The translations under genes and the position numbers were made by a program. This document shows, piece after piece, positions 11,301-23,300 of a stretch of DNA of 64,000 bases; positions within the stretch are counted from its first letter, which is position 1, and every line of letters starts with the position of its first letter. The stretch is from Leuctra nigra (taxonomy: Eukaryota; Arthropoda; Insecta; Plecoptera; Leuctridae): assembly GCA_934045905.1 (NCBI GenBank), contig OW203767.1, positions 24,059,073-24,123,072 on the forward strand, in the 5' to 3' direction. Under the pieces are notes generated by a model. The model had not been told where the DNA came from, made no database searches, and saw nothing but the letters and a program-made list of their open reading frames with translations.

Positions 11301-14300
11301 CCCTTATTTTACAAATTTGCATCTCAAACAGTTAAGAACGTATGAACTTATTGAAATTTTTAATAGCTGACAGAAATGTTTCGTATCGAAAAGAATGTTT
11401 TCCAGCGCCAATTGAATTGAATCTGATTTGCAATATGTACGTCTAGGGTGCTATTTTCAAGTTTCGATGAAAAGCACAATAAACTTTTATGTTGATTTAG
11501 TGGTTCATGTTTTAATTCAATAGGGATGTATATGTTTTATGTGCGTTGTGTACGCATTTAATGTTGGAGAATATGCACGTGGCTGTGCTCGCTCATCAAC
11601 GCGTTATTCTGTGCGTTTTCCTAGTAAGTAATAAATGTCACTTAGAGTGACTTTTGTTTGTATGAGTTAACATTTACTTAAATGATATTTCTGACAGATA
11701 AGTAAAGCTCTAGCTAAGAAGTTGGACATTGAATTGGATTACATAACTACGTCATATTACGAGGTGAACCAACCGAACATCCTCCACTTGCAAGTGGACC
11801 TGAGGAACGCCTCCTACGACGACGACTTCATGACAAAGTTTACGAAGTACGACGGCAAGGTCCTGGTGCTGGAGGGTCGAGGCAATGTAACGGATATACA
11901 AGAGATTGACCTTTGTCCAAGCAGCGTAACCCAGGAAAATACGGTGACATCGACTTGGCCAAGCACAGGGGCAAGTAAGTGCCACTATAGGAGAAATACA
12001 TTATGAACAATACCATGATGGATTGGCATTGCACGGGAATGCTACTTGTATTGACACATGTGTATTGTTCAAGACAACGTGGCTACTGTGGTGACCGGCA
12101 ACCTCTCAGCTGCACGGGAATGCTTCTTGTGCTGACACATGTGTATTATTCTAGACAATGTGGCTACTGTGGTGACCGGCAACCTCACAGCTGCACGGGA
12201 ATGCTACTTGTGTTGACACATGTGTATTGTTCTAGACAATGTGGCTACTGTGGTGACCGACAACCTCACAGCTGCACGGGAATGCTACTTGTGTGACACA
12301 TGTGTATTGTTCTAGACAATGTGGCTACTGTGGTGACCGGCAACCTCACAGCTGCGCGGGAATGCTACTTGTGTTGACACATGTGTATTGTTCTAGACAA
12401 TGTGGCTACTGTGGTGACCGGCAACCTCACAGCTGCACGGGAATGCTACTTGTGTTGACACATGTGTATTGTTCTAGACAATGTTGCTACTGTGGTGACC
12501 GGAAACCTCACAGCTGCACGGGAATGCTACTGGGACAGACACACTGTTGTTTGGTCAGAAGTTACGACGTGGCGTTCTGAACCTTGCTACTTACATTCTG
12601 ACCATCAGGACCTCCACAAATACGCAGCCGAATACCAGAACAAGTGGAATGAGAACATCGTGAATGCAATGGCGGTTTGTGAACATATTTTGGTTTAGTC
12701 GAATGGGTTCTTAGGACTTGAACTCCTTCAGCCGCTTTAAGGCTGCGTTTCACCAAGATTTTAAACCCGGGTTTGAGACGGTAAACCTGGTATAGGGTCT
12801 TCTAAACCAGGTTTACTGCCTCTAACCCGGGTTTAGAATCTTAGTGAAACGCAGCCTAAGAGGTCTAAGTAGTGAGCGTGGCCTTGAAGAGACTTTTAAT
12901 CGATTTTTATCAATATCTTTTACCAATGTAATTGTTAACAAAATAGGGCTATGTACGAGTATTCAGAACAGTTTAATGAAAATAATTTAATAGCTTGGAA
13001 TAAGTTATTAGTTTTATTTTGTCCAACAGATGTTTAGTGCCATAATTCTACTAATTTTCGGGCACTAAACATCTGTAGGACAAAGTAAATCTAATAAACC
13101 ATTATTAGATTTGGAGCTTTGGAATTATTTTCATTGAACTGTTCTGAATACTCGTACAAAGGCTTATTTTGTCATTAAATTATTATTTTCATTAAATTAA
13201 TGAAAATAATTTAATAGCTTGGAATAAGTTATTAGTTTTATTTTGTCCAACAGCTGATGTTTAGTGCCATAATTCTACTAATTTTCGGGCACTAAACATC
13301 TGTAGGACAAAGTAAATCTAATAAACCATTCAAGCTTTGGAATTATTTTTATTGAACTGTTCTGAATACTCGTACAAAGCCTTTTTTTGTTAACAATTAC
13401 ATATCAGGTAAAAGATATTGATAAAAATCGATTAAAAACTCTTCAAGGTCAAACTCACTACCCAGTCGTCTTAAGAACATTTTACCATTGAGTTTGGGGA
13501 AGAATAGAACACAATTTTTTATTAAATCGATATCGATACCTATTTTTTTTTTGTCTGGGGCTTAACGTCGCACTGTTCTGCAGCGAGGCTAATGGCGACG
13601 GATGAATGATTATGATGATGATTGGGAGATGATGGTGAAGAGTATGTAAGGATGGAAGGTGGGAAGGAGGCGGTCGTGGCCTATTAGTAGGGTACCTTCC
13701 CAGCATTTGCCTGTCGACTGAGGGAAAACCACGAAAAAAACCCAGTCAGGAAGGACGGCCGCGGGAATCGAACCCGGGCCTCCGGAATACAAGTTCAGAG
13801 CGTTACCACTCACCCAATCTGTTCCGTGTCCCTACATACGTATATACATATAGGTATGTTATGTACACAAACTTTATACAAGGATTCTGTGAATACTGTG
13901 GAAAGGATTCCACAAACAACACTTACTCTTAAACTGAGGAGCAGACCAAAGACTTTGACTGTAAGCAACAACATGGCATTTTCGGTCTACTGGATTATCA
14001 AATTGGAAAATATCACATTGTTGCGAAATATCTTAATTTGGGGCATAGCCCACCCCACCCCATATACCAGATTTGGGAACAACAAATTATGCCATTTGCG
14101 AGCCAGAGGGCCGTGAAAAGAGTGAAATTACACCCCTTTTAAAAAGCTAAATTTTTACCACTTGTGCACTTTTGGCGTCTGATGATACCTTGCCCTTACG
14201 AATTTTTTGTGCTGCTATTTTGAAACCGGAGATGACGTCATATCTCAAAAACGGATTGACCGATCCCGGACGAAACAAGCGCCAAACGATTCGGACGGTC

Positions 14301-17300
14301 ATCTTTATAAAATATCAGTAGTCAAAATAGAAATGTTATTACCAAAACCGGAAATGACTTCATGATAATGCAAAATTTGACTAAAATCGGCTCTTATAAC
14401 AATAACAACATTAGAAGGCTTATAATGTTTCATAACATTAACACATCTAAATGCCAGTGAAGTCAGTGCCAGTGAAGTCAGCCGCCATTTTGAAAACCGG
14501 AAGTGATGCCCTTTTTCAAGAACGGATTGGAAGTTGGAACGAAACTTTAGCTATACTTCATAGCATATTATTTCTTGCATACTTTGTAAAAAGCACAGCT
14601 TTTCTTAGCAACCAAATCACAAAGGCGAATTTTACATATAGGTATTACAAGTAGTTAGAATAAACAAAAAAAAGGAGTGATATCCCCATAAAAAACGCTC
14701 CGTGTAAAAATACCAGCCAAGTCTCTTCAACTAAAAAATATAGAAGAAATCTAAAAATTCAGCACTGAAAAGTAGTGATATCAAAAAATTGGCCAAGTCA
14801 AAACTTTTCAGAAAATACTTGGCGCATCGTTTTATATGGCATTATTGATACAGGTATGTGTATAAATGAATTTATTTGATTTCCGGGCTACTTCTTTACT
14901 ATTTATATGCACGATGCGCCTTGTTCTTTTTGAAAAGTTTTGACTTGGCCAATTTTTTGATATCACTACTTTTCAAGTGCTGTATTTTTAGATTTCTTCT
15001 ATATTTTTTAGTGGAAGAGACTAGGCTGGTATTTTTACATTGGGGATATACCATTTTATTGTACAATGTAAAATGCATTTTTACATTTTACATTTTACTT
15101 TTATGGGGATTAATTATACATGTATGCGTATATGCATGTACGAATTAGTATACAAGCATAGAGGTAAGATACAAGACTTAATTAATGTTTCGTTTTTAGA
15201 TAATTAGTTAGGATGTAGATACAATAAATTCTTTCTATTGAACGTTTCCCAAACTATTTTTATTTATAATCTTAATATTTCACCTGCTTTACAGTATAGG
15301 CTTCATCAGGAGTTTTCTGACAGTTGTAAAATAAATATAACAATTGAAAAACATTTGCATACATGCTTTAAAAAAATCAGAAAATTTCACAACGAATAAT
15401 GTATGGGCCATTATCCCACTATAATTAGTTTCGCTGTCCGAGTTGAATTGCTAAAAGCAATTGACAGAAAATGAGGGAAAATATTTTTTTTAATTTGTAT
15501 TACGTACCCCTCTACATGTTGCAATCACTATTTTTGTGTTAATGTACAATAATATTTTCAAATTGGCTACTTTTATAGGTGAAAAGGAACCTCCGTCCCG
15601 TGTCCGTCTTTGAAAAGTCAATGTTTGAGCGCACGGCATTTAATTCTGAGGCAATGAATATAGTAAGATGATTTTTTTTAGTGATAAGACCACGCAAAGT
15701 TTACATATACACAGATGAAACATCAGTTTGTCCACACAATTAATTGTAGTAAATGTTTTAGTGCCTTTCCCTCACTTTGGTTGTAACCTCCGTCCCGTTT
15801 GAAAACTCTGGCTTATTATATTGTAGAGTTGGTATTACAGACCCAGATTTTTTTTTATTGGTTCGTCAACCTGTCTTCATAAATTTGTTACTTACTTCAT
15901 GGCGCTCTGATTAAATGACAGAAAATGAGAAGTCATTTTCTATCAAAAATGTGAGAGTTCCCTTTCTCTCGCAACTCCTGTCCACCCCTGTATAATTAAA
16001 ACGTGTCAAGCTACATACTAGCATTAATTTTTATTAATTTGTACTATGTTGCCCTGAAATATTTCCAGAGTTTCGAGTTTCTGGCACATACCCTTAAATT
16101 ACTGTCGTCATTTTCCTTCTTAAAAGTAACTCCTGTCCCGAGTAACTCCTGTCCCAAAACTGCGATTTCAATGGGGTCGGGAAGTACGAAAATTTTGAAA
16201 TTTGTATTTTTGTATGATCTGATGCGATACAAGTTACTACTATATGTATAATAGTATGTTAGAATAGAAAAACTCTTGCAATGAGTGCTGTAAATATGAT
16301 TTTCTTGGATTTAAGTAACTACCTATTCTCCGAAATAACCACTGTCCCTCCCTTAAAACTGCCGAACAAATTTAAATTCTGCTGATAGCATCTGTTTATA
16401 TTTTTTTCCTTTAAATGTATATAATAGTTTACTCATTTTATTTTAGTTTGTGTTATTTGCATTAAGATTTTCATGTGCAAAACTAAATGTAATGTTAAAT
16501 TTTGTTAAATTCCTTCAAAATAGTAAGTACTTTCGGCACAATTGTTAAGTTATTGGTATTTCTAAGTCACGTTAATTTTTTTTATAATAAGTTATATCAT
16601 AAGCTTACGAATAAATACTATAAACAAGTTATCTGAGAAACATATTTTATATTGTAGGATTAAATATGTGTGGGACGGAGGTTACTAAAATGAACGTTTC
16701 ATCATGCAAAATCGTAAATAATTTCTTAACACCCGAGAATCGATCGAAGCTACTTTCCAGTTGGCTACCCAACTATGTAAGTAATATTTAAAAAAATAAT
16801 GACACATGAAACAAGTAAAAAAAAAAAATTATAAAAAAAATGTCCAAAACTAATATAGTGGGATAATGACCCGTATACAGTACAACAGAAAAACAACAAA
16901 TAAAAACACATTTCTCACGTGTACGACGTGAGAAAATTACCATAAATCTAGCAACGTTGTCGGTACTGGAAATTTGAATTATTTTGGCATTATTTTGGCA
17001 TACGGTAAGGTATAATGGTTTTATTTAAGGTAGTACCTTCATTATACATATACAAAAAAAAAAATCTTGAAATTACAAGTTCCGAAAACGATTTCCTACA
17101 TTTCAACTATATTTAAGTATAAATGAATCATAAAATATCATTTAACTTGCAACCCCTGTCGTATAGCGTGGTTTCAATTTATTGCCTTCCGAGAATGAAC
17201 AAAACTGTAACACAGGAGGTAAAGGGAAATCATTTAGTTTTTGGTTGATAACTTTTAAAGTTTTCAATTTTTTTCCTAATAGAATGTCCAACTATCTATC

Positions 17301-20300
17301 TAGAAATCAGTTTTTTGAAAAAACGTTGAACCTCAGTAAAATTCAAAACTCAAAAATGGCATGGAAATCGCCATGATTTTAATGGCCCCCATAAGACTAC
17401 ATGTTAAAAATAGGAATTTATAACTACAATATCTCAAAATCTAGACACGAGAAGTTGTTCATATTTCACAGTATCGTGTAAATAGTGATTATTGATACCT
17501 CTGCCAAAAATAGGCTTATTTGGAAGATATGAGATATCAGTTGTGCTACCTTAATACTGCTGGATACGGTATTGCAGATATCCATTGGCGATGTTAAAGT
17601 GGCACTGCGTGATAAACCAAATGTTGCTAGTGTTGGTTGGGTTTTAAACTAGAGTGACTTTACAGGGCATTATGTACTTGCAAGGGCTCGAAACAAGTGG
17701 CTTCAACGGTACAACTCTGGAAGATATTGTCTCGACAATCGATACTGCCATCTCCTTCATGCAGTTCGTACCAGCAGCGTTCATGATGGATATTTTCTGG
17801 AGGATAATCTATGTGACTGGACACTTTCAGGTGATTTCTCGAGCAAATAATTGAATGCCGGGCCGGAAGAACCATGTAACCAACAATTTCATTATTAAAC
17901 CCAAAACTATTTCAAGGCCATATTATCACAATTACTTAGTTTGGAATATATATACCCATAAAAAACACTCCGTGTAAAAATACCAGCCAAGTCTCTTCAA
18001 CTAAAAAAAAATATGAAATCTAAAAATTCTGCACTGAAACGTAGTGATATCAAAAAATTAGCCAAGTCAAAACTTTATTTGAAAATTAAAAAATACTTGG
18101 CGCATCGTGTATATAAATAGCTTAGAAGTATTGGCTAGATATAAATACATATACTTATAGTATACCTACAATGCCCTAAAAAAACGATGCGCCAAGTATA
18201 TTTTAATTTTCAAATAAAGTTTTGACTTGGCTAATTTTTTGATATCACTACGTTTCAGTGCAGAATTTTTAGATTTCATTTTTTTTTTTTAGTTGAAGAG
18301 ACTTGGCTGGTATTTTTACACGGAGTGTTTTTTATGGGGATATCACTTATTTTTTTAGTTTATTAACACAACTTGTAAAACTTATTGGGGCAACAATGGA
18401 TAATTCCTTAATTCCTTGAAAAAAATACGCCATTTCCGAATTAGTTACTAAGAAAAATTTTGTTTGGAGCTAAATATAAACTTAAAGTGATATGCCATGA
18501 AGAATTGCGAAAGCATCGTTCCAATAGGTCCAGCCGTTTTCGAGATATGGCATCACTTCCGGTTTTCAAAATGACGGCTGAAAGTTCTTACACATTGTAT
18601 TAATATGTATATAAATACTAATATTTCATTATAAGCCTTCTGAATATGTCGTTGGTTTTTATATAAAGGGGAAGTGAATTTAGGCAGATTTCGCTAAACT
18701 ATGACGTCATTTCCGGTTTCAGTAATTAGAAAACTTTCATTTCACTGTTGTTATTTCATATAAAGGACCGTCTGAATCGATTGGCGCAAATTTCGTTCCG
18801 ATCGGTTTAGCCGTTTTTGAGATATGACGTCACTTTCGGTTTCAAAATGGCGGCACAAAAAATTCATAAGGGCAAGGTATCATCAGGCAGACGAGCTGTA
18901 TATGTGGTGAAAATTTCGGGTCAATCAACCCAGCCGTTTAGGCTGTGGCGGAGACCGCGGAATTTATTGGAAGATGAATCATCATCTAGTGGAGCGGTCG
19001 CTCCACGCCAGCCAAGTCGTACAGCGCGCGCACACTCTCATTTAAAAAGGCTGGAGCAACCCACTTTTACTGTAAGCATCAAAGTGGCATTTTCGGCCTA
19101 CTGGATCTTAAAAATGGGAAATCTCACATTGTTGCGAAATATTTTAATTTAGAGCTATGGCCCACCCTACCATATATTCCAAGTTTGGCAATAATACGTT
19201 ATGCAGTTTGCGAGCTGGAGGACAGTGAAAATCGTGAAATTGTACGGCTTTCAGATAATGATTATGATTATAATTCATCTTCCAATAATTCCGCGGTCTC
19301 CGCCACAGGCTAAACGGCAGGGTCGATTGACCCGAAATTTTCACCACATATAAAGCTCGTCTGCCTGATGATAGCTTGCCCTTATAAATTTTTTGTGCCG
19401 CCATTTTGAAACCGGAAGTGACGTCATATCTCAAAAACGGCTTAACCGATCGGAATAAAATTTGCGCCAATCGATTCAGACGGTCCTCTATATGAAATAA
19501 CAGTAGTTAAATTAAAGTGTTCTAATTACTGAAACCAGAAATGACGTCATAGTTAAGCGAAATCTGCCTAAATTCACTTCCCCTTTATATAAAAACCAAC
19601 GACATATTCAGAAGGCTTATAATGAAATATTAGTATTTATATACATATTAATACAATGTGTAAGAACTTTTAGCCGCCATTTTGAAAACCGGAAGTGATG
19701 CCAACGGCTGGACCTATTGGAACGATGCTTTCGCAATTCTTCATGGTATATCACTTTAAGTATTATATTTAGCTACAAACAATATTTTTTTTAGTAAATT
19801 ATTCGGAAATGGCGTATTTTTAAAAAGAATTAGCCATTGTTGCCCCAAAAAGTTTTACAAGTTGTGTAAATAAACTAAAAAAATAATTGATATCCCCATA
19901 AAAAACACTCCGTGTAAAAAAAACAGCCAAGTCTCTTCAACTAAAAAAAATATTATGAAATCTAAAAATTCTGCACTGAAACGTAGTGATATCAAAAAAT
20001 GAGCCAAGTCAAATCTTTATTTGAAAATTAAAAAATACTTGGTGCATCGTTTTTTTAGGGCATTGTAGGTATAGGTACTGTAAGTATATGTGTTTATATC
20101 TAGCCTATACTTCTAAGCTATTTATATACACGATGCGCCAAGTATTTTTTAATTTTCAAATAAAGATTTGACTTGGCTCATTTTTTGATATCACTACGTT
20201 TCAGTGCAGAATTTTTAGATTTCATAATATTTTTTTTTAGTTGAAGAGACTTGGCTGTTTTTTTTACACGGAGTGTTTTTTATGGGGATAATTATTATCT

Positions 20301-23300
20301 GAAGAAAGCCGTCGAATTTCACGATATTCACGGTCCTCCCGCTCGCAAACGGAATAACCCATTGTTCCCAAATTTGGTAAATGTGGTGGGGTGGGCCATA
20401 GCTCGAAATTAAGATATTTCGCAACAATGTGAGATTTCCCAGTTTTAAGATCCAGTAGGCCGAAAATGCCACTTTGATGCTTACAGTAAAAGTGGGATGC
20501 TCCAGCCTTTTTAAATGAGAGTGTGCGCGCGCCGTACGACTTGGCTGGCGTGGAGCGACCGCTCCACTAGATAGATGTTAGTATAGGTTTTATTCAATGA
20601 ATGGGAACCTGAACAGTATATGTATTGCAAAAATGTATTTATTTGGAAAGGGTACCTAATATTTCCGAAAATTTTCCCTGGAGTTCCTTAAATACCTTCG
20701 TTGATTATACGTCTACTTAGCTAATTCCAGCATTATTTTCTTGCTTTTATTTAAATGAATTGCTAGTTTTGGGGCCCGCACCGTCGGCACACATTCATGG
20801 TTCTTCAATGCATGGTTTAATTTGTATAATGCCAAATTGAAAAAAAAATCAACTTTTTAAGATGGCAGCGGATAGAGCTAAACATGTATATGGTTATTCC
20901 ACCAAAAAACCCGTTTCGAAAAAAGTGTTGGTTACATGGTTTTTCCGGCCCAGCATTCAATTCATTATACACTATTTCCAATGTATATTTGAGCTCTCAA
21001 CATAGAACTACCCTCATTCGACAGCCACCGGTTTTTTGTCGCACTTTCAAAAAGCTGTCATTCACTGCCTTCTTGATGGAGATCACACACATTTTAGTAG
21101 GGGAGCAAATGTAATAGACCGATTTACTAGGAAAACGCTCAGTGTAACGCGTTGATGAGCGAGCACGGGTACGTGCAAATTCTCGAACCGGAAATGCGTA
21201 CACAACGCACAGAAAACATATACAACCATATTGAATTGATTATGATCAGTGCTCGAAGTAGGAATTAAATAGTGGCGGTATGGTAACATAAGAATACCAC
21301 GTGCGGGGGGGGGGGGTACGATATTAGATGAGGGTCCAGATTCCAGAATTACACTGACAACCATTGTCATGTCATTAGTTAGATTAGTCTTTTACCTGGA
21401 TGAAACAACTAAATTAAATAATGAATTTTACTTTATTGTGTAGTGGATGTTCATAGTTCACAGTTATGCTTGAAATATGCAGTCAAAAGATAACCATGAA
21501 ATACGAGTAAATTAGAATCTAAAATTACGTAAATTTCCAAGAATATCTGATTTTAAGCATTCCGTTTTTTCTGAGAAGTAACGATATGAAATCAAATGTG
21601 TAAAGAAGTACCGGTATATCATACCGTCCCATACCGGCCTTCTTCGAGCACTGATTATGATATCAACTTAAAAGTAGGTATTATGCTTTTCATCGAAACT
21701 TTAAAATAGCATCTAAGCACCTGGTTCATAAAGCAAATCAGAATCAATTCAATTGGCACTGGAAAACATTCATTTCGATACTTCATTACTGACAGATATT
21801 AAAAATTTCAATAAGTTCATACGTTTTTAACTGATTGGGATGAAATTTTGTAAAATAAGAGACAATATTGGTCTTAATGATCATGCAAAATATGAGTTTG
21901 ATCAGAATTATCGAAGACCATTTTCATTTTTCAGCCTATCAGGAGATATTTATTTAAATTTTAACCAATGAATGGATTTCAAAAAAATTATGGTGTGCAA
22001 ACAGAGAAGGTTGGTTTTACATGTGTGCAAAATTTCAGCTCGATCAAAGAAAAACTCTGACCTGTATAGCCAAAATATGATTTTGATCAGATTTATCGAA
22101 GACCAGTTTCATTTTTCAACCTACCATCAGGAGATGTTTATTTAAATTTTAGCCAACTAATAAATTTCAAAAAAATTTGGGGTCTGCAAACAGAAAAGTT
22201 TGTCTCTACATGTGTGCAAAATTTCAGCTCGATCGAGGAAAAACTCTAGACATGTATAGCCAAAATATGAGTTTGATCAGATTTGTCGAAGACCATTTTC
22301 ACTGTTCAACCTATCAGGAGATGTTTATTTAAATTTTAACCAATCAGTAGATATCAAAAAAATTAGGGTCTGCAACGCCCAGAGAATGTCCAAACACGTG
22401 TGCAAAATTTCAGCTCGATCGAAGAAAAACTCTGACCTGTATATCGTCAGTAACAAAAAAAAAAAAACAAAAAAAACAGAGGTCCGTGCCAAATGAGCCA
22501 AATGAGACGCTCGCTTCGCTCGCTCAAAAAATTATCTAGGAGGTGTCGGGTTGCCATAAGCCATGACTCGAAAAAGAGGACATCATAATATCTAGAGAAG
22601 GAAATTGTATGTGCTATCTAAAAACGATATTCTGGGGAAAACACTTTGCCCACGACACCAATGGGGGGACTGGGGGGAGAGGCCCCCAGCAAAGTGCGGG
22701 TCCGGGCCGCACAGGCCCGGGAATATTTTTGATTTAAAAAAATAATTTGAGCTATTTCTATGCGTTTTGGAATAATAATTTTCAGAGATTTTGATAACGT
22801 GAATCTAATATTTTCACAATTATGGAAATTTTTCTAACTGCATCTAGAAGTGAATTATCACTCAATTTCCATAAATGTGGGCCCCTCAGCAACATGCGGG
22901 TCTGGGGCCGCACAGGTCCGGGAAAATTTTGAATTTCAAAAATGAATTTAAGTCATTTCTATGCGTTTTAGACTATACAATTCGGAGTAAATATTTCATT
23001 TTAATAATTACTAATTAATAAATGGCATTTTTTACAAATATTTAACAACAAATTAAAAAACCCGGACATTTCGTCAAATTCCTAAAAAGCCGCCCGGACA
23101 AAAAAAGACACCCAAAAAAGAGGACATGTCCGGGTAAAACCGGACGAATGGCAACCCTATCTAGGTGGCTCTGCTTTTCAAAAAATTTCACATGCAGTTT
23201 GGTTTTCCATATATCTATTGGTGTTTTACAACAATGGATAAAAACACCAACAGATATATGGAAAACCAAACTGCATGTGAAATTTTTTTGAAAAGAAGAG

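Noticed and set aside
18817..19470. ORFs of about 110 codons on both strands
   Set aside because: They lie in the family C repeat and its inverted copy. The same peptides appear wherever the repeat occurs, with no conserved start or stop.
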